From: Sipunculus nudus
Taxonomy: Eukaryota; Annelida; Sipuncula; Golfingiida; Sipunculidae
Length of the DNA: 64,000 nucleotides
NCBI GenBank assembly: GCA_026874595.1
Contig: CM049307.1
Coordinates: forward strand, 31,284,362-31,348,361
Direction: 5' to 3'
Every line of letters starts with the position of its first letter. Within the stretch, counting starts at the first letter, position 1. Positions 1 to 10,156 of the stretch are shown piece by piece. The position numbers and the translations under genes were made by a program. The notes under the pieces were generated by a model. It was not told the DNA's origin. It did no database searches and saw only the letters and a program-made list of their open reading frames with translations.

Positions 1-9
1 TTGTTTTAC

Positions 10-30
10 AAATTTAATTTTTATTTTCAG
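10..30 (+). other. 3' splice-site-like pyrimidine tract + CAG (representative)
   Basis: AATTTAATTTTTATTTTCAG, followed by ATTGAC, matches the polypyrimidine tract plus AG of a vertebrate 3' splice site. It is present in all units, with T or G in the tract (TTTTTATTTTC in one set, TTGTTATTTTC in another), and is longest near 7,950 and 53,531. Only sequence resemblance is shown; AT-rich DNA gives such matches by chance. Confidence 0.35.
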
Positions 31-462
31 ATTGACTCCTATCATGTCAAAGTAACAGAAAGCAGCAGCCATAAATTTGACTGTCAGTTTTAAAAAAAGA
101 AGAATGACCTTGAACTATTCCTACACTCATGTAGTCCTGCATAGTTTTATCAAAATTGGACCAAAGAATTGTTAACCAAAATCTGACAAAGAGTTTTGAA
201 ATTTCACATATTCTCATGATTACTCTTTTTCATGTTTTTATGAGATTTTCATTCCAAGTGTCTAACTGCCTATTGGTCTGACAAAATAACACCATTCCAA
301 AAAGAGACACTAAGTTTGTGAGATGTTGCATGCTTTTTAAATTTTTTTTACATTTCTGATTCCAAGGTGTCTATGAGGAACTGGTTGTAATGATGCCAGG
401 TTTTATGGGCAGTGAGCCAGATGAAATGAAAATTTCAAAAAAATCCCATAAGATTGTTCTCT

Positions 463-517
463 AGAAAAGAAGAAAGAAAGACAGAAACAAAGAAAGATTG
501 AAAACAAGAAGTAGGAA
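463..517 (+). repeat. GA-rich purine tract (representative copy)
   Basis: A run almost purely of A and G (GAAAAGAAGAAAGAAAGACA and onward) found in every unit. It is one of the most variable points between copies: one copy near 5,753 has lost 3 bp, and the middle reads GAAAACAAGAAG, GAAAGAAAGAAG or GAAACAAAGAAG in different units. One breakpoint of the 120 bp duplication lies in it. It could be a slippage or triplex-prone tract; no function is shown. Confidence 0.85.
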
Positions 518-791
518 ATATTCAGGATAGAAATGTCGAGATGTTGGGAGAGCCACAGTTTGATTTGAAGCACTGCAAAATTTAAAATGTGCCTACACAA
601 TCAAGGCCATTTATTATTAGTTTATCATTCCCTGGTCCTTTCCTTGTTTGAAACTGAATATTCACGAACACAACCCAACCAAAATCTTGATGTTCAGGAT
701 AGAGAACATGTTTGCTACACACATTATCTGTGGAATACTTTTAATTTGAATAAGTTTTGGAATCATTTTCTTGAACAGATATTAACTGTCC

Positions 792-797
792 AATAAA
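792..797 (+). promoter_or_regulatory. AATAAA polyadenylation-type hexamer (representative)
   Basis: Canonical AATAAA in CCAATAAAAGG about 30 bp before subrepeat 1, about 1,430 bp before the next anchor in full units. It is intact in every full-length unit I checked, including the 2,766 bp unit (near 59,711), but reads AATGAA in all three 1,967 bp units. A second AATAAA lies near the end of subrepeat 2 (2033-2038). Use as a poly(A) signal is inference only. Confidence 0.4.
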
Positions 798-828
798 AGG
801 AATAGCTTCTGGGAAAAATTTAAGGGGG

Positions 829-1471
829 CATGCTGGAAGTCAAACAGATATTAGTGTCTTGGTTTTGTCTGGACTGACAGTGACAACTTTGGTTTAGGGC
901 TTGAAAGACCAGCAGAGAGATAAAAAATATGGTTACAGTCAACAACGCATCTCTGAGACCTGTAAACATGGGCATCTGAAGTAAATAGAAACATCTAAAT
1001 AGTTCATGCTGTTATACTAGACATAATATTGTTTTGTTAGGAAATTACCTCAAATATAATTATAGGTTTACTTTTACCTAAAACCAGATATCAGTAGCCA
1101 TAGGGTAACCAAAATAGTTCAGTTCAGCCCGAATTGGGATACTGTAATATGAGTAAAATAATATGTTGCATAAGAAAGGTATGCTGTTATGGAGTGAAGG
1201 AAAAATTAGCTTGATGAACAGACAAACAGATTCTGAAGGTTTCTTTGCCAAGAGCAGTCAGATATTTGTGGAGTCAGCCAGATGGATCTGATGAGCACTA
1301 TTGTTAAGAATTATGGTAGCCAGATACAGTATGAAAATGTAAGTGGTTAAATATGATTCTCTGAGAAGTCATGTGAGGGTTGACAAGAATAATAGGAACA
1401 GTATATTGGCTGATAAATCTAGTTTGACAAATTTTTAAAACTTTTTAGACATTGAATCTGTTTTACTGACA
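829..1471 (+). repeat. Internal subrepeat 1 (representative copy)
   Basis: First of two direct subrepeats inside each unit. It runs from CATGCTGG to the end of TTTTACTGACA. Shared landmarks with subrepeat 2 include AGTCAAACAGAT, GGTTACAGTCAACAACGCAT, TGTAAACATGGGCATCTGAA and GGAAATTACCTCAAATATAA, offset by 646-662 bp. It has about 20 bp (around 1200-1220) that subrepeat 2 lacks. In other full units it lies about 1,393 to 751 bp before the next anchor. The three short units have lost its distal part. Confidence 0.9.
1337..1344 (+). other. 5' splice-site-like GTAAGT in subrepeat 1 (representative)
   Basis: AATGTAAGTGG gives GT at 1339-1340 with a perfect intron-side GTAAGT but T instead of G at the last exon base. 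The equivalent spot in subrepeat 2 is usually GTTAGT. Another GTAAGT (TCATGTAAGTTT, GT at 2018-2019) occurs near the end of subrepeat 2. Resemblance only. Confidence 0.3.
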
Positions 1472-2117
1472 CAATGCTGGGAATGGTTGAAGTCAAACAG
1501 ATAATAAGTGTGTCTTGGTATTGTCTGGAGTGAAAGTGACAACTTTGGTTTAGTACTTGGAAAGACCAGCAGAGGGATAGAAATATGGTTACAGTCAACA
1601 ACGCATCTCTGGGACTTTTACCTGTAAACATGGGCATCTGAAGCAACTAGAAACATTAAATATGCTCATGTGGTTATACTGGATATCATAAGGTTTTGTG
1701 AGGAAATTACCTCAAATATAATTACAGGTTCATTTTTTACCTAAAACCAGGTATCAGTAGCCACAGGGTAACCAAAATAGTTCAGTTCAACCTGCATTGG
1801 GTCACAGTAAAATTGGTAAAATAATACATGTTACATAAGAAAGTTATGCTTTTATGGAGTGAACAGACAAACATATTCTGAAGGTTTGTTTGCCAAGAGC
1901 AGTCAGATATTTGTGGTGTAAGCCGGATAGCTCTGATGAGCAATATCGTGTAGGATTATGGGAGGCACATACAGCATGAAAATGTTAGTGGTTAGATATG
2001 ATTCTCTGAAAAGTCATGTAAGTTTTGACAAAAATAAAGAGGAACTGTATATTGGATGATATATCTAGTGTGACAATTTCTTTTGAATGTTTAGACATTG
2101 AATCTGTTTTACTGACA
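1472..2117 (+). repeat. Internal subrepeat 2 (representative copy)
   Basis: Second direct subrepeat, about four-fifths identical to subrepeat 1 by eye. It is bounded on both sides by the same phrase ATTGAATCTGTTTTACTGAC (1451-1470 and again ending near 2116), as expected for an old tandem duplication. In other full units it lies about 750 to 105 bp before the next anchor. Because the two subrepeats differ far more from each other than copies of the whole unit do, the duplication predates amplification of the present array. Confidence 0.9.
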
Positions 2118-2221
2118 GCTGTGTATTTTGTGGTCCCTGTTTGTGATGGGGTGGGTCTTAAAATCTGTTGATTTGGTGATCAAATGGTTGATATGACACA
2201 TATGAGTGTTGTGAGAAAAAA

Positions 2222-4863
2222 TTGACCCCAATATTGGATCAAACTGAAAGAAAGATTTCTGGTTTTATGGAAACAGATATGCTGGCCTTTCTTGGAAACA
2301 GATATATTTTGTGGTATCTGTATATGTTGCCTTATGCCATCATACACCCAACAAGGAGAGGACCTGAGCTACAACTGACTTTTAAAGCCTGTCCTGACAT
2401 TTTTCTTTTGGTCATAATGTGATCAGAGTATCAGAGTTAGACCTGTTGCCTGGTCATGAAACAAAATATATCCAAATCAGCTGGACAATGTATTGAACAA
2501 TCAGATTCAGAAGTGAGAAGTTTCACTATAATAGGAACATTTTCAGTAAAAAGCCCCATTGGATTTCTAAGCGATTCATGCCAAAATTTGCTGTTTTCAT
2601 ATTGATATGGAACCAAACCGGTGACTCCACAAGCAATACCTTCTTGTTTTACAAATTTAATTTTTATTTTCAGATTTACCCCTATCATGTCAAAGTAACA
2701 GAAAGCAGCAGCCATAAATTTGACTGTCAGTTTTAAAAAAAGAAGAATGACCTTGAACTATTCTTACACTCATGTAGTCCTGCATAGTTTTATCAAAATT
2801 GGACCAAAGAATTGTTAACCAAAATCTGACAAAGAGTTTTGAAATTTCACATATTCTCATGATTACTCTTTTTCATGTTTTTATGAGATTTTCATTCCAA
2901 GTGTCTAACTGCCTATTTGGTCTGACAAAATAACACCATTCCAAAAAGAGACACTGAGGATGTTAGATGTTGCATGCTTTTTTATTTTATTTTTACATTT
3001 CTGATTCCAAGGTGTCTATGAGGAACTGGTTGTAATGATGCCAGATTTTATGGGCAGTGAGCCAGATGAAATGGAAATTGTAAAAAAATCCCATAAGATT
3101 GTTCTCTAGAAAAGAAGAAAGAAAGACAAACAAAGAAAGATAGAAAGAAAGAAGTAGGAAATATTCAGGATAGAAATGTTGAGTTGTTGGGAGAGCCACA
3201 GTTTGATTTGAAGCACTGCAAAATTTAAAATGTGCCTACACAATCAAGGCCATTTATTATTAGTTTATCATTCCCTGGTCCTTTCCTTGTTTGAAACTGA
3301 ATATTCATGAACACAACCCAACCAAAATCTTGATGTTCAGGATAGAGAACATGTTTGCTACACACATTATCTGTGGAATACTTTTAATTTGAATAAGTTT
3401 TGGAATCATTTTCTTGAATAGATATTCACTGTCCAATAAAAGGAATAGCTTCTGGGAAAAATTTAAGGGGGAATGCTGGAAGTCAAACAGATTATTAGTG
3501 TCTTGGTTTTGTCTGGACTGACAGGGACAACTTTGGTTTAGGGCTTGAAAGACCAGCAGAGAGATAAAAATATGGTTACAGTCAACAACGCATCTCTGAG
3601 ACCTGTAAACATGGGCATCTGAAGTAAATAGAAACATCTAAATAGTTCATGCTGTTATACTAGACATAATATTGTTTTGTTAGGAAATTATCTCAAATAT
3701 AATTAGAGGTTTACTTTTACCTAAAACCAGATATCAGTAGCCACAGGGTAACCAAAATAGTTCAGTTCAGCCCGAATTGGGATATTGTAATATGAGTAAA
3801 ATAATATGTTGCATAAGAAAGGTATGCTGTTATGGAGTGAAGGAAAAATTAGCTTGATGAACAGACAAACAGATTCTGAAGGTTTCTTTGCCAAGAGCAG
3901 TCAGATATTTGTGGAGTCAGCCAGATGGATCTGATGAGCACTATTGTTAAGAATTATGGTAGCCAGATACAGTATGAAAATGTAAGTGGTTAAATATTAT
4001 TCTCTGAGAAGTCATGTGAGGGTTGACAAGAATAATAGGAACAGTATATTGGCTGATAAATCTAGTTTGACAATTTTTTAAAACTTTTTAGACATTGAAT
4101 CTGTTTTACTGACACAATGCTGGGAATGGTTGAAGTCAAACAGATAATAAGTGTGTCTTGGTATTGTCTGGAGTGAAAGTGACAACTTTGGTTTAGTACT
4201 TGGAAAGACCAGCAGAGGGATAGAAATATGGTTACAGTCAACAACGCATCTCTGAGACTTTTACCTGTAAACATGGGCATCTGAAGCAACTAGAAACATT
4301 AAATATGCTCATGTGGTTATACTGGATATCATAAGGTTTTATGAGGAAATTACCTCAAATATAATTACAGGTTCATTTTTACCTAAAACCAGGTATCAGT
4401 AGCCACAGGGTAACCAAAATAGTTCAGTTCAACCTGCATTGGGTCACAGTAAAATTGGTAAAATAATACATGTTACATAAGAAAGTTATGCTTTTATGGA
4501 GTGAACAGACAAACATATTCTGAAGGTTTGTTTGCCAAGAGCAGTCAGATATTTGTGGTGTAAGCCGGATAGTTCTGATGAGCAATATCGTGTAGGATTA
4601 TGGGAGGCACATACAGCATGAAAATGTTAGTGGTTAGATATGATTCTCTGAAAAGTCATGTAAGTTTTGACAAAAATAAAGAGGAACTGTATATTGGATG
4701 ATATATCTAGTGTGACAATTTCTTTTGAATGTTTAGACATTGAATCTGTTTTACTGACAGCTGTGTATTTTGTGGTCCCTGTTTGTGATGGGGTGGGTCT
4801 TAAAATCTGTTGATTTGGTGATCAAATGGTTGATATGACACATATGAGTGTTGTGAGAAAAAA
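2222..4863 (+). repeat. Unit 1 (2,642 bp)
   Basis: Lacks the AT dinucleotide in GACATTTTTC (near 2395; most units GACATATTTTTC), a feature shared only with unit 2. It carries GACACTGAGGATG (near 2952) and a purine tract with GACAAACAAAG, linking it to the 43, 48 and 61 kb units. Private changes include ATTTACCCC near 2674 and GTTGAGTTG near 3178, the latter a lost CpG. No gene is seen. Confidence 0.95.
2268..2305 (+). repeat. Short direct repeat TGGAAACAGATAT x2 (representative)
   Basis: A 13 bp exact direct repeat at 2268-2280 and 2293-2305, just after the unit anchor, conserved in most units. In the units at 17,416 and 24,676 the second copy is altered (AACAGTTATA). This is a minor feature with no known role. 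Confidence 0.8.
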
Positions 4864-7508
4864 TTGACCCCAATATTGGATCAAACTGAAAGAAAGATTT
4901 CTGGTTTTATGGAAACAGATATGCTGGCCTTTCTTGGAAACAGATATATTTTGTGGTATCTGTATATGTTGCCTTATGCCATCATACACCCAACAAGGAG
5001 AGGACCTGAGCTACAACTGACTTTTAAAGCCTGTCCTGACATTTTTCTTTTGGTCATAATGTGATCAGAGTATCAGAGTTAGACCTGTTGCCTGGTCATC
5101 AAACAAAATATATCCAAATCAGCTGGACAATGTATTGAACAATCAGATTAAGAAGTGAGAAGTTTCACTATAATAGGAACATTTTCAGTGAAAAGCCCCA
5201 TTGGATTTCTAAGCGATTCATGCCAAAATTTGCTGTTTTCATATTGATATGGAACCAAACCGGTGACCCCACAAGCAATACCTTCTTGTTTTACAAATTT
5301 AATTTTTATTTTCAGATTGACTCCTATCATGTCAAAGTAACAGAAAGCAGCAGCCATAAATTTGACTGTCAGTTTTAAAAAAAGAAGAATGACCTTGAAC
5401 TATTCCTACACTCATGTAGTCCTGCATAGTTTTATCAAAATTGGACAAAAGAATTGTTAACCAAAATCTGACAAAGAGTTTTGAAATTTCACATATTCTC
5501 ATGATTACTCTTTTTCATGTTTTTATGAGATTTTCATTCCAAGTGTCTAACTGCCTATTTGGTCTGACAAAATAACACCATTCCAAAAAGAGACACTAAG
5601 TTTGTGAGATGTTGCATGCTTTTTAAATTTTTTTTTACATTTCTAATTCCAAGGTGTCTATGAGGAACTGGTTGTAATGATGCCAGGTTTTATGGGCAGT
5701 GAGCCAGATGAAATGAAAATTGTAAAAAAATCCCATAAGATTGTTCTCTAGAAAGGAGAAAGAAAGACAGAAACAAAGAAAGATTGAAAACAAGAAGTAG
5801 GAAATATTCAGGATAGAAATGTCGAGATGTTGGGAGAGCCACAGTTTGATTTGAAGCACTGCAAAATTTAAAATGTGCCTACACAATCAAGGCCATTTAT
5901 TATTAGTTTATCATTCCCTGGTCCTTTCCTTGTTTGAAACTGAATATTCACGAACACAACCCAACCAAAATCTTGATGTTCAGGATAGAGAACATGTTTG
6001 CTACACACATTATCTGTGGAATACTTTTAATTTGAATAAGTTTTGGAATCATTTTCTTGAACAGATATTAACTGTCCAATAAAAGGAATAGCTTCTGGGA
6101 AAAATTTAAGGGGGAATGCTGGAAGTCAAACAGATTATTAGTGTCTTGGTTTTGTCTAGACTGACAGCGACAACTTTGGTTTAGGGCTTGAAAGACCAGC
6201 AGAGAGATAAAAATATGGTTACAGTCAACAACGCATCTCTGAGACCTGTAAACATGGGCATCTGAAGTAAATAGAAACATCTAAATAGTTCATGCTGTTA
6301 TACTAGACATAATATTGTTTTGTTAGGAAATTACCTCAAATATAATTAGAGGTTTACTTTTACCTAAAACCAGATATCAGAAGCCACAGGGTTACCAAAA
6401 TAGTTCAGTTCAGCCGGAATTGGGATACTGTAATATGAGTAAAATAATATGTTGCATAAGAAAGGTATGCTGTTATGGAGTGAAGGAAAAATTAGCTTGA
6501 TGAACAGACAAACAGATTCTGAAGGTTTCTTTGCGTAGAGCAGTCAGATATTTGTGGAGTCAGCCAGATGGATCTGATGAGCACTATTGTTAAGAATTAA
6601 GGTAGCCAGATACAGTATGAAAATGTAAGTGGTTAATTATGATTCTCTGAGAAGTCATGTGAGGGTTGACAAGAATAATAGGAACAGTATATTGGCTGAT
6701 AAATCTAGTTTGACAATTTTTTAAAACTTTTTAGACATTGAATCTGTTTTACTGACACAATGCTGGGAATGGTTGAAGTCAAACAGATAATAAGTGTGTC
6801 TTGGTATTGTCTGGGGTGAAAGTGACAACTTTGGTTTAGTACTTGGAAAGACCAGCAGAGGGATAGAAATATGGTTACAGTCAACAACGCATCTCTGAGA
6901 CTTTTACCTGTAAACATGGGCATCTGAAGCAACTAGAAACATTAAATATGCTCATGTGGTTATACTGGATGTCATAAGGTTTTGTGAGGAAATTACCTCA
7001 AATATAATTACAGGTTCATTTTTACCTAAAACCAGGTATCAGTAGCCACAGGCTAACCAAAATAGGTCAGTACAACCTGCATTGGGTTACAATAAAATTG
7101 GTAAAATAATACATGTTACATAAGACAGTTATGCTTTTATGGAGTGAACAGACAAACATATTCTGAAGGTTTGTTTGCCAAGAGCAGTCAGATATGTGTG
7201 GTGTAAGCCGGATAGCTCTGATGAGCAATATTGTGTAGGATTACGGTAGGCACATACAGCATGAAAATGTAAGTGGTTAGATATTATTCTCTGAGAAGTC
7301 GTGTAAGGGTTGACAAAAATAAAAAGGAACTGTATATTGGATGATATATATCTAGTGTGACAATTTCTTTTGAATGTTTAGACATTGAATCTGTTTTACT
7401 GACAGCTGTGTATTTTGTGGTCCCTGTTTGTGATGGGGTGGGTCTTAAAATCTGTTGATTTGGTGATCAAATGGTTGATATGACACATATGAGTGTTGTG
7501 AGAAAAAA
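4864..7508 (+). repeat. Unit 2 (2,645 bp)
   Basis: Has the type-A mark GACCCCAC near 5264 and a 3 bp loss in the purine tract near 5,753. Its 3' half carries ATCAGAAGCC (6376), GGGTTACC, TTTGCGTAGAG (6530), ATTAAGGTAG (6596) and TTAATTATG, the same set as the unit at 58,376-61,141. The end of subrepeat 2 (7190-7360) carries AGTCGTGTAAGGG and GATATATATCTAG, otherwise seen only after the deletion in the short units. No gene is seen. Confidence 0.95.
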
Positions 7509-10156
7509 TTGACCCCAATATTGGATCAAACTGAAAGAAAGATTTCTGGTTTTATGGAAACAGATATGCTGGCCTTTCTTGGAAACAGATATATTTTGTG
7601 GTATCTGTATATGTTGCCTTATGCCATCATACACCCAACAAGGAGAGGACCTGAGCTACAACTGACTTTAAAGCCTGTCCTGACATATTTTTCTTTTGGT
7701 CATAATGTGATCAGAGTATCAGAGTTAGACCTGTTGCCTGGTCATCAAACAAAATATATCCAAATCAGCTGGACAATGTATTGAACAATCAGATTAAGAA
7801 GTGAGAAGTTTCACTATAATAGGAACATTTTCAGTGAAAAGCCCCATTGGATTTCTAAGCGATTCATGCCAAAATTTGCTGTTTTCATATTGATATGGAA
7901 CCAAACCGGTGACCCCACAAGCAATACCTTCTTGTTTTACAAATTTAATTTTTTTATTTTCAGATTGACTCCTATCATGTCAAAGTAACAGAAAGCAGCA
8001 GCCATAAATTTGACTGTCAGTTTTAAAAAAAGAAGAATGACCTTGAACTATTCCTACACTCATGTAGTCCTGCATAGTTTTATCAAAATTGGACCAAAGA
8101 ATTGTTAACCAAAATCTGACAAAGAGTTTTGAAATTTCCCATATTCTCATGATTACTCTTTTTCATGTTTTTATGAGATTTTCATTCCAAGTGTCTAACT
8201 GCCTATTGGTCTGACAAAATAACACCATTCCAAAAAGAGACACTAAGTTTGTGAGATGTTGCATGCTTTTTAAATTTTTTTTTACATTTCTGATTCCAAG
8301 GTGTCTATGAGGAACTGGTTGTAATGATGCCAGGTTTTATGGGCAGTGAGCCAGATGAAATGAAAATTTCAAAAAAATCCCATAAGATTGTTCTCTAGAA
8401 AAGAAGAAAGAAAGACAGAAACAAAGAAAGATTGAAAACAAGAAGTAGGAAATATTCAGGATAGAAATGTCGAGATGTTGGGAGAGCCACAGTTTGATTT
8501 GAAGCACTGCAAAATTTAAAATGTGCCTACACAATCAAGGCCATTTATTATTAGTTTATCATTCCTTGGTCCTTTCCTTGTTTGAAACTGAATATTCATG
8601 AACACAACCCAACCAAAATCTTGATGTTCAGGATAGAGAACATGTTTGCTACACACATTATCTGTGGAATACTTTTAATTTGAATAAGTTTTGGAATCAT
8701 TTTCTTGAACAGATATTAACTATCCAATAAAAGGAATAGCTTCTGGGAAAAATTTAAGGGGGAATGCTGGAAGTCAAACAGATTATTAGTGTCTTGGTTT
8801 TGTCTGGACTGACAGTGACAACTTTGGTTTAGGGCTTGAAAGACCAGCAGAGAGATAAAAAATATGGTTACAGTCAACAACGCATCTCTGAGATCTGTAA
8901 ACATGGGCATCTGAAGTTAATAGAAACATCTAAATAGTTCATGCTGTTATACTAGACATAATATTGTTTTGTTAGGAAATTACCTCAAATATAATTATAG
9001 GTTTACTTTTACCTAAAACCAGATATCAGTAGCCACAGGGTAACCAAAATAGTTCAGTTCAGCCCGAATTGGGATACTGTAATATGAGTAAAATAATATG
9101 TTGCATAAGAAAGGTATGCTGTTATGGAGTGAAGGAAAAATTAGCTTGATGAACAGACAAACAGATTCTGAAGGTTTCTTTGCGTAGAGCAGTCAGATAT
9201 TTGTGGAGTCAGCCAGATGGATCTGATGAGCACTATTGTTAAGAATTATGGTAGCCAGATACAGTATGAAAATGTAAGTGGTTAAATATGATTCTCTGAG
9301 AAGTCATGTGAGGGTTGACAAGAATAATAGGAACAGTATATTGGCTGATAAATCTAGTTTGACAAATTTTTAAAACTTTTTAGACATTGAATCTGTTTTA
9401 CTGACACAATGCTGGGAATGGTTGAAGTCAAACAGATAATAAGTGTGTCTTGGTATTGTCTGGAGTGAAAGTGACAACTTTGGTTTAGTACTTGGAAAGA
9501 CCAGCAGAGGGATAGAAATATGGTTACAGTCAACAACGCATCTCTGGGACTTTTACCTGTAAACATGGGCATCTGAAGCAACTAGAAACATTAAATATGC
9601 TCATGTGGTTATACTGGATATCATAAGGTTTTGTGAGGAAATTACCTCAAATATAATTACAGGTTCATTTTTTACCTAAAACCAGGTATCAGTAGCCACA
9701 GGGTAACCAAAATAGTTCAGTTCAACCTGCATTGGGTCACAGTAAAATTGGTAAAATAATACATGTTACATAAGAAAGTTATGCTTTTATGGAGTGAACA
9801 GACAAACATATTCTGAAGGTTTGTTTGCCAAGAGCAGTCAGATATTTGTGGTGTAAGCCGGATAGCTCTGATGAGCAATATCGTGTAGGATTATGGGAGG
9901 CACATACAGCATGAAAATGTTAGTGGTTAGATATGATTCTCTGAAAAGTCATGTAAGTTTTGACAAAAATAAAGAGGAACTGTATATTGGATGATATATC
10001 TAGTGTGACAATTTCTTTTGAATGTTTAGACATTGAATCTGTTTTACTGACAGCTGTGTATTTTGTGGTCCCTGTTTGTGATGGGGTGGGTCTTAAAATC
10101 TGTTGATTTGGTGATCAAATGGTTGATATGACACATATGAGTGTTGTGAGAAAAAA
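7509..10156 (+). repeat. Unit 3 (2,648 bp, type A)
   Basis: Type-A marks: GACTTTAAAG (three T), GACCCCAC and TTTCCCATATTC. It has the longest T run in the pyrimidine tract in this part of the array (near 7950). Private changes include CATTCCTTGG near 8561 and GAGATCTGTAAAC near 8891. TTTGCGTAGAG is present in subrepeat 1. No gene is seen. Confidence 0.95.

Larger units (their letters stand above)
1..2221 (+). repeat. Unit 0 (partial, left-truncated by window)
   Basis: Begins about 424 bp into a unit, at the pyrimidine-tract/AG site. It is close to the unit at 10,157-12,802: both carry CCATAGGG near the end of the first third of subrepeat 1 (here about 1117), where most units have CCACAGGG. 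A private 3 bp loss is seen at about 848 (ACAGATATTAG, elsewhere ACAGATTATTAG). No gene is seen. Confidence 0.95.

Noticed and set aside
1419..1646. 75-codon minus-strand frame repeated in every full unit, with a partly similar frame in subrepeat 1
   Set aside because: The similarity is explained by the two subrepeats being copies of the same DNA. The reading frames of the two differ at an A run (AAAAATATGG against AAAATATGG), so no common protein is conserved.
2222..2422. 65-91 codon plus-strand frame starting at the anchor in most units
   Set aside because: It starts at TTG, its C-terminus changes frame with the number of T in ACTTTAAAG/ACTTTTAAAG, and unit 13 has a stop from GGATTAAACTG near 32,632. 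It has no sign of constraint and no recognised family.
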